Positions 35,712 to 44,387 of a stretch of DNA of 63,614 nt are shown one piece after another. Origin of the DNA: Oscillospiraceae bacterium (GTDB lineage Bacteria > Bacillota > Clostridia > Oscillospirales > SIG627); NCBI GenBank assembly GCA_034925865.1, contig JAYFRN010000002.1:1-63614 (forward strand), written 5' to 3'. The notes beneath the pieces were generated by a model that was not told the origin of the DNA, did not search any database, and saw only the letters and a list, made by a program, of their open reading frames with translations. Each line of letters starts with the position of its first letter. The stretch's first letter is position 1. The translations under genes and the position numbers were made by a program.

Positions 35712-35951
35712 TTATTCAGTCTTATTCTTTGCTGCCGATGCTTTCTCTACTTTTTCGGCGAATTCTCCTACAGTTTTCTGCATTCCGTCAAGCTCAATCG
35801 AAATTGAAAATTCATCTTCAAGCCTCATTACCATTTCAGCAACATCAAGCGAATCAATTTCAAGATCCGAAAAAAGCGTTTCCCTCGTTATTTCACTAGG
35901 GTCCCTATCTGTTTTTTCAGCTATAATTTCAACTATTTTCTCAAAAATCAT
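35712..35951 (-). CDS. acpP: Acyl carrier protein
   Basis: The 79-aa acidic helical protein carries the phosphopantetheine attachment serine S34 in LEIDSLDVAEMVMRLED. Its position between fabH and fabK in a fatty-acid operon identifies it as the AcpP of this pathway. A 130-bp stretch with no gene separates it from fabK. Confidence 0.96.
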   Translation of the reverse strand: MIFEKIVEIIAEKTDRDPSEITRETLFSDLEIDSLDVAEMVMRLEDEFSISIELDGMQKTVGEFAEKVEKASAAKNKTE

Positions 35952-36010
35952 TTTCTTTTAATCCTTTTCGTAATATAATTTATTTATGAATACTGCCGCA
36001 CGGGCAGATG

Positions 36011-36967
36011 TCACCATTTAATCAGGCATGCTGCGCTTGTCATCCCGCTGCCGAACGCGGACATAATAATAAGATCGCCGCGTTTCAGCATTCCGTTTCT
36101 GTTCATTTCGTCAAGGGCGATCGGAATTGAGGCGCTCGAGGTGTTTCCGTATTTTTCAATATTCAAATAGAATTTTTCAGAACTCACCTTGAGCCTTACG
36201 GCGGCATAATCTATTATCCGTTTGTTTGCCTGATGAGGCACTATATAAGCGATGTCTTCCATAGACAAATTGTTTTCTGCCAGAAGATATTCTATATCCG
36301 AGCACACGGAATTAACCGCGAATATAAAAGTTTCCTGTCCGTTCATATGTATGAAAGGCTCCGGAGAATCGGCTTTGTAAAACGGCGAATTCTCGCCCGA
36401 AAACTGCGGAACACATACAACGTCGCATCCTCCAGTGGTTTTAAAAACAGACGATTTATAGCTGTCGCCCTCTTCAAGCAGAACCGCGCCCGCTCCGTCT
36501 CCGAAAATAACACAGGTTGAGCGGTCACGCCAATCCACCATGCGGCTCATGCGCTCCGCACCGACAATCAAAAGCTTTTTGACCTTGCCCCGTGCAAAAA
36601 AGCCCGCCGCCGTTTCGAGCAGATAAATAAAACCCGAACAGGCTGCACTGACATCGTAAGCCATACAGCTCAGACCGAGGCGCTGGGCAAGAATACATGC
36701 AATCGACGGAGAAGCATATTCCGAGCTGATGCAGGCGCATATTATTCCGTCAAGCTCAGCAGGCTTAACGCTGCCGTTTTCCAAAGCGTTAATTGCCGCT
36801 CCGTATGCCAGATCGGCAGCGCTTTGGGTTGTGCATATATGGCGCTCATGTACACCGACTCTCTTTTTTATCCATTCATCCGAGGTATCAATATATTGTG
36901 TAAGCTCATCATTTGTTACAATTCTTTCGGGAATAAATTTCCCGGTCGCTATAATTTTAAAATTCAT
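36011..36967 (-). CDS. fabH: 3-oxoacyl-ACP synthase III (FabH)
   Basis: The initiating condensing enzyme: active cysteine in YDVSAACSGFIYLLE, His in IVPHQANKRIIDYAA, and Asn/Gly in KYGNTSSASIPIAL with the C-terminal GDLIIMSAFGSGMTSA. An ATG at 36982 would add five residues, but the second ATG at 36967 starts the conserved MNFKIIATGKFIPERI, so 318 aa is preferred. It is first in the minus-strand operon; the 146-bp spacer to the divergent sigma factor gene should hold the operon promoter. Confidence 0.95.
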   Translation of the reverse strand: MNFKIIATGKFIPERIVTNDELTQYIDTSDEWIKKRVGVHERHICTTQSAADLAYGAAINALENGSVKPAELDGIICACISSEYASPSIACILAQRLGLSCMAYDVSAACSGFIYLLETAAGFFARGKVKKLLIVGAERMSRMVDWRDRSTCVIFGDGAGAVLLEEGDSYKSSVFKTTGGCDVVCVPQFSGENSPFYKADSPEPFIHMNGQETFIFAVNSVCSDIEYLLAENNLSMEDIAYIVPHQANKRIIDYAAVRLKVSSEKFYLNIEKYGNTSSASIPIALDEMNRNGMLKRGDLIIMSAFGSGMTSAACLIKW

Positions 36968-37128
36968 AATGCACCGTTTCATTTGTATTTGTCAGTTAGT
37001 ATTCAAAAACGGCATATTGGTTACAAGAAACCATGAAATAAAATTAAAAATATTTTTGTAACCTTTTATCAAATACCGACACTAAACAGAATAAGAATGA
37101 TTTATTTAAATATAAGGAAGGAGAAGCG

Positions 37129-37653
37129 GTGGATAATAACTTAGAAAAAAATTTCGAACAGTTTTATATAGATTTTTATCCGAGAATTTATGCCTTCCTT
37201 TGCCGGCTTTCGGGAAACAGCGATCTCTCGGAGGATTTGACTCAGGAGACCTTTTATCAGGCATATATTTCGTTCCACAAGTTCAAAGGTGACAGCGATA
37301 TATTCACATGGCTGGCGGCGATAGCAAAATACACATATTTTAAATATCTTAAGAAGAACCGTATGGATCTGAACACGGTCTGCCTTGATTCAATCGCCGA
37401 TGTATACTGCTCCGGAGACAGTGAATCCCCCGAAGAAATTTTTCAACGTCAGCAGGTAATAACGGGAGTAAAAAGAATAATATCTAAAATTCCCGAAAAA
37501 TACCGCAATGTAGTTATTCTGCGGATATATGCCGAAATCCCCTTTTCTCAAATAGCAAGTGTACTCGGAATAACAGAAAATTCAGCAAAGGTGATATATT
37601 TCAGGGCAAAAAAAATGCTCATGGAGGAATTAAATGATGAATATAACATGTGA
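37129..37653 (+). CDS. ECF-type RNA polymerase sigma factor
   Basis: A 174-aa sigma factor. Region 2 is in residues 10-75 (FYPRIYAFLCRLSGN, DLTQETFYQAYISF) and region 4 in the C-terminal 60 residues (IPEKYRNVVILRIYAEIPFS, then ITENSAKVIYFRAKKML). The start is GTG at 37129 after GGAAGGAG. Its end overlaps the next gene, a zinc-finger anti-sigma factor, by 20 nt, the usual arrangement for a sigma/anti-sigma pair. It is divergent from the fab operon; the signal is unknown. Confidence 0.92.
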   Translation: MDNNLEKNFEQFYIDFYPRIYAFLCRLSGNSDLSEDLTQETFYQAYISFHKFKGDSDIFTWLAAIAKYTYFKYLKKNRMDLNTVCLDSIADVYCSGDSESPEEIFQRQQVITGVKRIISKIPEKYRNVVILRIYAEIPFSQIASVLGITENSAKVIYFRAKKMLMEELNDEYNM

Positions 37654-37984
37654 TACCATTATCGATCTCGTCAGCCTGTATAAAGACGGCACGGCGAGCA
37701 AAAGCACAATGGAACTGGTCAACGATCACCTGCGTGAGTGTCCTGAATGCCGGTATTATTACCGTCATTACAGAATCAGACCGGAAACGCCCGAACAGAA
37801 AGCGCCGTTTGTTTCAGAGCTGAACCCAAACGAAGCCGATTTAAAATATTTCGGTCTTTCGCAAATGATAAACAGGAAAAGACGCAACGACCATATCGCT
37901 ACGTCTTTTGGTTCAATTGCGCTTATTGTGTTGACCGCGGCAGTATGTCTGACCATTTCAAAGAAAATAAACGACAGACTTTAA
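37634..37984 (+). CDS. Zinc-finger anti-sigma factor, membrane-anchored
   Basis: The 116-aa protein starts with a zf-HC2 domain whose metal ligands are visible in VNDHLRECPECRYYY (H-x3-C-x2-C). A single membrane helix follows at residues 91-110, leaving a very short outside tail. It should hold the upstream-encoded ECF sigma factor at the membrane until a signal arrives. GGAGG precedes the double ATG and lies in the sigma gene, so the two are coupled. The lack of an extracytoplasmic sensor domain suggests that another protein senses the signal. Confidence 0.88.
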   Translation: MMNITCDTIIDLVSLYKDGTASKSTMELVNDHLRECPECRYYYRHYRIRPETPEQKAPFVSELNPNEADLKYFGLSQMINRKRRNDHIATSFGSIALIVLTAAVCLTISKKINDRL

Positions 37985-38030
37985 AGGATTCCGCTTTTTA
38001 TCTCCTTGAAACCCTGAAAATCATTGCTTT

Positions 38031-38136
38031 TTATTAACTCGGCGATTAAATAGTTACCGCTGAAAGAGTGAAAAGGCTCTGGTATATGATCTTTTCTCAT
38101 TGTAAAACAAGGATTATTTAATTGCCGAGTTAATAA
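38031..38136 (+). repeat. Dispersed palindromic repeat, copy F (most complete)
   Basis: This 106-bp copy has perfect 13-bp terminal inverted repeats, TTATTAACTCGGC and GCCGAGTTAATAA. Each is followed by a subterminal ATTAAATA/TATTTAAT repeat, and the central hairpin is GAAAAGG ... TATATGATCTTTTC. It is the reference copy of the family. It lies 46 bp after the anti-sigma factor gene and 92 bp before the amidase gene. Confidence 0.9.
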
Positions 38137-38228
38137 CACAATGTACTGTGCTGAGATTTTTTATAAACTGATCAATTATTATGAACACTTTTTGCGGATT
38201 GCTAATACACTGTAATGGTGGTGATTAT

Positions 38229-38801
38229 ATGGCAATCCGTGTTTTTATTGATCAGGGGCACAACCCGGGAAATATAAATCCAGGGGCCGAAGGGAACGGT
38301 CTTACCGAACAGGAAGTTACATATAAAGTAGGAATATATCTGGCGGATATTTTAAGAAAAGATCCGCGTTTTGAAGTGCGTGTTTCACGCAAAACTCCGA
38401 GCGCAGTCGTCGGCACCTCGACCGCAAGCAGCCTGACGCAGAGAGTATATATGGCAAACAGCTGGCCTGCTAACTATTTTATTAGCATCCACTGTAATGC
38501 GTTCAGCAATCCCTCAGCAAACGGAACAGAAGCATTGGTTTACGCGCAATATACTCAAGGATATTGGCTTGGTGAACATATCCTTAAATCAATTGTCTCA
38601 AGAATGGGAACACAGAACAGAGGCGTGAGAATCCGTCCCGATATCTATGTCCTCAGAAAAACAAAAATGCCGGCAGTCCTGATTGAGCTCGCCTTTATCA
38701 CCAATGAAAGCGACGCCGCCCTGCTGCGCGACAATCCTTATGGTTTCGCATATGCAATTTATGAGGGAATGCTCGGCTATTTCGACTTTCAACCCATTTG
38801 A
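38229..38801 (+). CDS. N-acetylmuramoyl-L-alanine amidase (Amidase_3)
   Basis: A 190-aa catalytic domain: zinc ligands in FIDQGHNPGN and in YFISIHCNAF, the conserved Glu region VLIELAFITNESD, and GTEALVYAQYTQG. The start at 38229 follows GGTGG closely; an upstream in-frame ATG at 38181 adds a non-homologous leader. There is no signal peptide and no cell-wall-binding domain, so it may act on the spore or mother-cell side after lysis, or be exported by another route. It is flanked by inverted copies F and G of the dispersed repeat. Confidence 0.9.
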   Translation: MAIRVFIDQGHNPGNINPGAEGNGLTEQEVTYKVGIYLADILRKDPRFEVRVSRKTPSAVVGTSTASSLTQRVYMANSWPANYFISIHCNAFSNPSANGTEALVYAQYTQGYWLGEHILKSIVSRMGTQNRGVRIRPDIYVLRKTKMPAVLIELAFITNESDAALLRDNPYGFAYAIYEGMLGYFDFQPI

Positions 38802-38832
38802 TAAAAGCGAATTATATTAAAGTACATATCCA

Positions 38833-38938
38833 TTATTAATGCGGCATCTAAATAATATTGTTTTATTAGAGAGAAAAGCCCATATGCCAGAGCTTTTTCT
38901 CTCTTTCAGCGGTAATTATTTAATTTCCGAGTTAATTA
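38833..38938 (-). repeat. Dispersed palindromic repeat, copy G (inverted)
   Basis: It begins TTATTAATGCGGC and ends TTTCCGAGTTAATTA, with the core AGAGAGAAAAGCCCATATGCCAG ... CTTTTTCTCTCTTT, the reverse complement of copy F with mismatches. It starts 31 bp after the amidase stop codon. Confidence 0.88.
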
Positions 38939-38951
38939 TCTGCTTTTTACG

Positions 38952-38989
38952 AGCCCTCTGCACAGAAAAAGTTGCAGAGGCTTTTTTTT
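38952..38989 (+). terminator. Strong intrinsic terminator downstream of the amidase gene
   Basis: AGC plus CTCTGCA (38952-38962, one bulged C) pairs with TGCAGAGGCT (38973-38982) and runs into eight T. The rest of the spacer up to 39259 is AT-rich with no convincing gene. Confidence 0.85.
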
Positions 38990-39259
38990 GAAAAGCGTGT
39001 CTTATAATCATATAAAATCTATGGACATTTTTATTGTCAAATGCATGAAATTTGCATATTATATAAGGAAATGGCGTGATAAAACTTTTATACACTGCTT
39101 AAACATGATATTTATACATATAGCAAAATCGATGAATTTATTCCTTTCGCCTTGCACTAAGGATTATTACCCTTGCATTATAAACCAATCATTGAAACAC
39201 AGTATCACAATTTACATAATATATAACAATAAAACAAACAATGAAACGGAGAAAGCCTT

Positions 39260-41527
39260 ATGTCACAAGGATATCTTATATTAAAACTCAGAACCGCCTT
39301 CAATCAGTTAGCGGTTAATAAATGTAAAATAAAAATCGATACCTCCAACGGGACGACTGTTTACGAAAAAACCACCGGATTGGAAGTCGGCGGCATGACT
39401 CAGCCGATACCTCTTGAGGCTCCGGATTTGAATGAAAGCCTTAATCCCCATTTTTCTGGAACACCATATTCGGTATATACTGCCGCAGTAAGTGCGGACG
39501 GATATTATAGAAGTATAATAAACAACATTCAGATATTCGGAGATAATACGGCAATTCTGCCGGTAGATATGATCCCGCTTCCCGTAACCGTTCCGTCTCC
39601 CGATGCCGCTCCTCCGCTCAACTATCTGATTCCTCCTCATCACCTTACATACACGCAAAATGAAACAATTAAAAAAATTCCCGACAGTAAAGCGAATCTA
39701 AATCCTGTGCAGGAACGGAAAGCGGATAAAATTATGTCCGATGATATCGTAAAACCTGCAATACAAATTCTGGAGGGAGTTTATATACCAGAAAAAATTG
39801 TCGTGCATCTCGGAGCTCCGTCCTCTAACGCTGAAAATTATACGGTCAGCTTTACGGATTATATAAAAAACGTGGCGTCAAGCGAAATATATCCGACCTG
39901 GCCGAAAAGCTCGCTTCAAGCAAATATTATTGCGCAGATTTCGCTTGCTCTGAACAGGATTTACACCGAGTGGTACAGAAGCAGAGGGTATAACTTTGAC
40001 ATCACTTCATCAACCGCCTATGATCAATATTTTGTAAAAGGAAGAAATGTATTTGATTCGATCTCTTCAGAGGTTGATGAAGTATTCAATGTATATATAA
40101 AAAGACCATTCAGTACAGCGCCTTATTATGCGGAATATTGCAGCGGTACTACCGTGACATGTCCGGGAATGAGCCAATGGGGCACAGTCTCTCTCGCGAA
40201 TGAGGGATACAGCTTTGATGAAATAATCAAATATTATTATGGCAATGTCGAGCTGGTCGCTTCAAGAAATTTGCGCGCGATTACAAGCTCTTATCCGGGA
40301 ACTCCGTTATCTATCGGCTCAAAAGGCGATAATGTACGGCTTATCCAGTCTCAATTAAACCGCATCGCGATAAATTATCCGATAATACCATTTACGCCGA
40401 CAGACGGCGTTTTCGGCGAGATGACAGATAAGGCGGTCAGGGCGTTTCAAAAGCTGTTTCTTACATCAGTCGACGGAATAGTCGGTAAATCGACATGGTA
40501 CAAAATATCATATGTATATGTTTCCGTTAAAAGGCTTGCTGAACTGTCAAGCGAAGGACAGCGCCCGGCATATACGGAGTATGCATATCCCGGATTTGTT
40601 CTTAAATTAAATTCCAAGGGCATTGAGGTACAGCAGATTCAGTTTTATTTAAGCAAAATTAATCTGGTAAATCCGAATGTGCTAACCACCGTGGTCGACG
40701 GCTTTTTCGGACGCGGCACGGAAAATTCCGTAAAAAGCTTTCAACGCAATTATAATCTTACCGAAGACGGAATCGTCGGAAAAATAACGTGGCTTTCTAT
40801 TGTTAATGTATATCTCGGCGCTGTGAAGAATCTTGACGTGCCGAATTCTCCTTTTACCTTAAGACCGTATCCCGGAACACCGCTTCGTGTCGGTTCGACC
40901 GGAGACGACGTACGTCACGTTCAGGCAATGATAAATCTGATAAACACAATTTTTGTCCCGATTAAATCGCTTAAAGAAGACGGCGGCTTCGGAGCCCTCA
41001 CCAAAGCAAGTGTCATGGAATTTCAGAAAATTTATAATTACATAGCTGACGGAATTGTCAGCAGGCAGACATGGAACAGACTTACATCCACATACAACGA
41101 GGTTGCGTCAAAATGTATCTTTTCAGACAGGACATGCGTAGGCACCAAGTCATACGCGGGAACGCCTTTAAAACGCGGCTCTGCGGGAAATGAAGTAAGA
41201 TATATACAGGCGCGACTGAAACTCATATATCAATATCTGCCGATAATAGGAGAAGTCGAGATTGACAGCATATTCGGCGCCCAGACAGAAAAGACGGTAA
41301 TGTCCATTCAAAGGCTGTTCGGGCTGGTTCCCGACGGGATTGTGGGACAGACAACCTTCAATCTGATCAATTATATATATTGCGCAAGTGATTATGGGTG
41401 CCTTTCAAAGCCATCCGCAAGCGGCATATCCGTCATATCCGAAGCGGATTTGCCCGTTTCAACAGATCCGGACGAGGAACCTGAAACAAGTGCCGAGTGG
41501 GAAGATATACAAGAGAGTAATCAATAA
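39260..41527 (+). CDS. SpoIID-domain protein with four peptidoglycan-binding repeats
   Basis: A 755-aa protein. Residues about 170-345 match the SpoIID lytic transglycosylase fold (FTDYIKNVASSEIYPTWP, QANIIAQISLALNRIYTEWY, FDITSSTAYDQYF, GMSQWGTVSLANEGYSFDEI). Four PG_binding_1-type units follow at roughly 348-425, 445-520, 540-620 and 640-715, each with PG(T/F)xLxxGSxGxxV, DGxFG and DGIVGxxT(W/F). There is no signal peptide. GGAG precedes the ATG. The N-terminal 100 residues look like a beta-sandwich. A role in spore cortex or cell-wall remodelling is likely, as the adjacent amidase suggests. Confidence 0.87.
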   Translation: MSQGYLILKLRTAFNQLAVNKCKIKIDTSNGTTVYEKTTGLEVGGMTQPIPLEAPDLNESLNPHFSGTPYSVYTAAVSADGYYRSIINNIQIFGDNTAILPVDMIPLPVTVPSPDAAPPLNYLIPPHHLTYTQNETIKKIPDSKANLNPVQERKADKIMSDDIVKPAIQILEGVYIPEKIVVHLGAPSSNAENYTVSFTDYIKNVASSEIYPTWPKSSLQANIIAQISLALNRIYTEWYRSRGYNFDITSSTAYDQYFVKGRNVFDSISSEVDEVFNVYIKRPFSTAPYYAEYCSGTTVTCPGMSQWGTVSLANEGYSFDEIIKYYYGNVELVASRNLRAITSSYPGTPLSIGSKGDNVRLIQSQLNRIAINYPIIPFTPTDGVFGEMTDKAVRAFQKLFLTSVDGIVGKSTWYKISYVYVSVKRLAELSSEGQRPAYTEYAYPGFVLKLNSKGIEVQQIQFYLSKINLVNPNVLTTVVDGFFGRGTENSVKSFQRNYNLTEDGIVGKITWLSIVNVYLGAVKNLDVPNSPFTLRPYPGTPLRVGSTGDDVRHVQAMINLINTIFVPIKSLKEDGGFGALTKASVMEFQKIYNYIADGIVSRQTWNRLTSTYNEVASKCIFSDRTCVGTKSYAGTPLKRGSAGNEVRYIQARLKLIYQYLPIIGEVEIDSIFGAQTEKTVMSIQRLFGLVPDGIVGQTTFNLINYIYCASDYGCLSKPSASGISVISEADLPVSTDPDEEPETSAEWEDIQESNQ

Positions 41528-41558
41528 TAAGTTATAAGTTATAAGTTAATAATAAAAA

Positions 41559-41619
41559 CAAAGACATATTCACGGTCTCTTTTTACCTTTAAAAAGCAAG
41601 AGATGCGAATATGTCTTTG
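41559..41619. terminator. Bidirectional terminator between convergent genes
   Basis: CAAAGACATATTC (41559-41571) and GAATATGTCTTTG (41607-41619) pair perfectly over 13 bp, with an inner TCTCTTTTT/AAAAAGcaAGAGA pairing. It separates the SpoIID-like gene from the minus-strand secreted-protein gene. A short tandem ATAAGTT repeat precedes it (about 41528-41548). Confidence 0.75.
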
Positions 41620-41703
41620 CGTATAATTTTAAATCGTAGCGTTTAACGAACACGAAAACCCGAGTGCGTTCGGTTTTCATATATGTTGAATTATTTCTTA
41701 GAT

Positions 41704-42414
41704 TTAATCCGGAGGATTTATATCCGAACGAGCTATTCCGGTGATCGTGCTTTTATTGCTTGTAGTCAGCAAGTTTATCATCTGCGAAGCTAATTTCTCT
41801 GATTCACCGTTGCTTTCTTTGCCGTTATCAGAGGAACGAAGCTGCGTCCGAAATGCCTCCAGAGGCTCAACCGCAAGTATTCCGAATTTCGCAATTTCAG
41901 CCCATTTTTCCTGTGACGAAAGAGAAGCATTTGACATTACCTGAGGAACTTCGTTGACAGCATTTATTTTCAGTTGTTTCCAACTGGATAAAAATGATTT
42001 GCTGTCCTGCCAGTTGTATGCTTTAAAGCTTTTCAAATCAACTTTCGCGATATCCTCCATCGCGATTGCCAATATATAACCTTTCAAACCTGTATAAGCA
42101 TTTTCATCAGCAAGGCACTTCTCAATCGCATTCATTGCGTCCAGACCCATCGCAACCAGCCTATTATATTCGCTGTTGTTTGCAATATAGTCATAAGGGT
42201 TTGAGCTTAATCCAAGAGGCAAACTGTTTGTGCAGTTTTTGCCATCAAGTTTCTTAACTTCATCAATCTGTTTTTCAACTTCTGTTAATGTCGATTTTAT
42301 TATGTCATAAGCGCCGGCACTTGTAGTATTAGCAAATACTCCGATAATTAAGAATGACATCACTAATATGCATATAGCTAAAATTGAAATTCTTTTAATT
42401 TTTCCGGTAAGCAT
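41704..42414 (-). CDS. Secreted protein of unknown function
   Basis: The 236-aa product has a basic start, a hydrophobic helix (residues 9-28) and a probable signal peptidase site after ANTTSAGA. The mature part is helical, with two cysteines and a serine- and lysine-rich tail. No family is recognised. It reads away from the accessory array start at 42.5 kb and has a weak AGGGAG ribosome binding site 8 nt before its start. Confidence 0.6.
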   Translation of the reverse strand: MLTGKIKRISILAICILVMSFLIIGVFANTTSAGAYDIIKSTLTEVEKQIDEVKKLDGKNCTNSLPLGLSSNPYDYIANNSEYNRLVAMGLDAMNAIEKCLADENAYTGLKGYILAIAMEDIAKVDLKSFKAYNWQDSKSFLSSWKQLKINAVNEVPQVMSNASLSSQEKWAEIAKFGILAVEPLEAFRTQLRSSDNGKESNGESEKLASQMINLLTTSNKSTITGIARSDINPPD

Positions 42415-42527
42415 GATGCTTGTTTACTCCCTTTCGATTTTTGATATAATTTATAAAAAGGCAGCTGAATTGCACTGCATAAAACAATCTGATAATATTT
42501 TTATTATATAACATACATTGCTATATG

Positions 42528-43046
42528 TCAATACGATTTTGACATATCTATAATTATCTTCATAATCCTCTCCGCGCTTTGAACCGGCGAAAGCTCGGTT
42601 ATATCGATTGTCGGACAATCAAGACCACCAAAAATATTACGGGTGTTTCTCAGTGCTCTTTCTATGCGTTCATCATCTCTGTTATCAGCCTTCAATCGGC
42701 GGATGTTTTCCGCTTCATCACAGACAAGCAGAATCGTATAAAGACGAAAATCTACCTTTTTTTTGAGTTCATTCAATAAATCGTTAAAAAGCTGTTTTCT
42801 GTGCCCATGAAAACCATATGGGAATATCACATTATCGATAATTGAACAGCCAAAATAATTGAGCATCAGATCTAATATATTCTTTTTATTTACGAAAACA
42901 GTCTCGTCATTAAGCTGTGCCGGATTCATCATTCGGCAATAATCGCTGTCGATATATGCGGAATTCGGCAGAAGACGAAGCAACTGTGCGCTTATTGTAG
43001 ATTTTCCGATGCCGTTTGCTCCAAGAATTAAAATAAGATTTTTCAT
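42528..43046 (-). CDS. P-loop kinase-like protein (AAA_18/shikimate-kinase type)
   Basis: Starting at the ATG at 43046, the 172-aa protein begins MKNLILILGANGIGKSTISA, a Walker A motif (GANGIGKST) at the extreme N-terminus. This is followed by YIDSDYCRM and a lid-like RRLKADNRDDERIERAL segment. These are features of small nucleoside or sugar kinases and chloramphenicol-phosphotransferase-like proteins. A longer in-frame start at 43085 overlaps the APH gene. It is the last gene of the minus-strand accessory array. The substrate is unknown. Confidence 0.72.
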   Translation of the reverse strand: MKNLILILGANGIGKSTISAQLLRLLPNSAYIDSDYCRMMNPAQLNDETVFVNKKNILDLMLNYFGCSIIDNVIFPYGFHGHRKQLFNDLLNELKKKVDFRLYTILLVCDEAENIRRLKADNRDDERIERALRNTRNIFGGLDCPTIDITELSPVQSAERIMKIIIDMSKSY

Positions 43047-43068
43047 TTTCTTTATCACTTTACATATA

Positions 43069-43872
43069 TCAAAACAACTCGTCAAGAAGAATATAATACT
43101 TTATTTTCTCTTCATCCGGCTTTATGCCGAGCTCGTTAAACAACAGCTCTTTATATTTTATGAAATCATTGTTGTTATACCCGTATAAACAGAGGTTGTG
43201 TTCAAAAGAACGCACACACAGCGCGATATCCTGCCATATGTCCGCAACCCCGGCGTTTCCGAGATCGAGAAAGCCCACGGCTTTGTCACCGGACACGAAT
43301 ACATTCGGTAAACAGTAATCGCCATGTGAAAGCGAAAGCGCAAAGTCTTGTTTGGGACGTTTGGCACAAAGAAAATCATAAAGTGCCTGTATATCAGAAA
43401 AGCCGTCTTCACTTAAGGTATCGTCATTCAGGTCATCCAAATCGACAAGGTCATTTTCAATATTGTATTTTGCCGCTTTCAGCTTTTCATCAAGCCCGTT
43501 TTTAACCGGGCAGGACGAAACATCAACTTTCCAAAGCATTTTCAATCCGTCAGCCAATGCTTTTACCATGTGCTCAGGCGACGCCATATTTAAGTCAGAG
43601 CAGGCCATTTCACCGCGCAGCCGTGTCATCAGAAGATAATTCTTTGCGTCCGCTTGTTCAAATTCGACAATTCTCGGCACGGGCAGCTTTCCATCGAGCC
43701 ATTCTAGCATAATCTTTTCATTATTCGCCGACTCACAGGTATTTTCGATTTTCAAAGCCATTTCATCAAATAAAAGCACATCAGAGCCCGATTCTCCGAT
43801 TGAATCTTTATTATAAGTAAGTCCGCGCACCTTGCGGAATATGTTTTCGGGAAGTTGGTTTATGTCAAACAT
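43069..43872 (-). CDS. APH(3')-family aminoglycoside phosphotransferase homologue
   Basis: A 267-aa kinase of the aminoglycoside phosphotransferase fold. The catalytic loop SHGDYCLPNVF (HGD...N) and the metal-binding DLGNAGVADIWQDIALCVRS are close to the APH(3') pattern. The C-terminus NELGIKPDEEKIKYYILLDELF strongly recalls the end of APH(3')-IIIa. The length matches APH(3') enzymes (about 264 aa). It probably phosphorylates an aminoglycoside such as kanamycin or a related sugar; the actual substrate needs testing. AAGG precedes the ATG. It lies in an array of small modifying enzymes. Confidence 0.82.
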   Translation of the reverse strand: MFDINQLPENIFRKVRGLTYNKDSIGESGSDVLLFDEMALKIENTCESANNEKIMLEWLDGKLPVPRIVEFEQADAKNYLLMTRLRGEMACSDLNMASPEHMVKALADGLKMLWKVDVSSCPVKNGLDEKLKAAKYNIENDLVDLDDLNDDTLSEDGFSDIQALYDFLCAKRPKQDFALSLSHGDYCLPNVFVSGDKAVGFLDLGNAGVADIWQDIALCVRSFEHNLCLYGYNNNDFIKYKELLFNELGIKPDEEKIKYYILLDELF

Positions 43873-43886
43873 TTTTAACCTTCATA

Positions 43887-44387
43887 TTAAATACAAGTTT
43901 CCTCAAACTCTTTAATATCTTTTATACTTTTTAGCACAATGACCTTATCACCGTATGTCATAATGCGGGCTTTTATCTTCGTATCGTATTCCCTCGCCCA
44001 TTTGAACATACATTTAAGCATTTTCCATGTAGGCTTATAACCGCATTTTTCAAGCCCAAAATTTTGCAATAAATGCCGCATTATTATTCTGTGCCGACGA
44101 ACAGGAATCGGTATATCAAGTAATATGATTTTATCGACCTCCCGCCTTCCCTTTTCGAAGCATTCGCGTCCGGTATCCTCGATAATATATGACGGTTTGG
44201 CAAGAATTCCGGCAAAAATCAAATCCCGTTCTTCAGGTGTACGCCTGCGGTTTCCTGTGGGGTTGGTATCGTCCTTTTCATGAACAACTTCATCGAGACT
44301 GTAAAACGGAATTCCTGTCCTCTGTGAGATACTGCGCGCGAGCGTTGTCTTTCCGCTTGCGACGGAGCCGGTTATGTATAGTTTCAC
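43887..44387 (-). CDS. P-loop NTPase, adenylate-kinase-like (topology-modulation type)
   Basis: A 166-aa protein: MKLYITGSVASGKTTLARSI gives Walker A, FYSLDEVVHEKDD follows, and RRRTPEERD with an arginine-rich RRHRIIMRHLL lid match proteins annotated as DNA topology modulation or FlaR. The start is GTG at 44387, overlapping the preceding stop by one base (TAGTG). The function in this family is poorly known; a nucleotide or small-molecule kinase is likely. Confidence 0.72.
   Translation of the reverse strand: MKLYITGSVASGKTTLARSISQRTGIPFYSLDEVVHEKDDTNPTGNRRRTPEERDLIFAGILAKPSYIIEDTGRECFEKGRREVDKIILLDIPIPVRRHRIIMRHLLQNFGLEKCGYKPTWKMLKCMFKWAREYDTKIKARIMTYGDKVIVLKSIKDIKEFEETCI

Noticed and set aside
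37057-37080. TGTAAC...CGAC resembling an autoregulated ECF sigma promoter before the sigma factor gene
   Set aside because: The spacer is 14 nt, shorter than the usual 16-17 nt of ECF promoters, so it is not listed as a feature.
36983-37128. FapR or FabT operator upstream of fabH
   Set aside because: Only half-site-like words (TTAGTATT, ATCAAAT) are present, with no palindrome of the expected form.
38988-39284. Open frame of 98 codons before the SpoIID-like gene
   Set aside because: No ribosome binding site, unusual composition, lies in an AT-rich leader and overlaps the start of the well-supported SpoIID-like gene.
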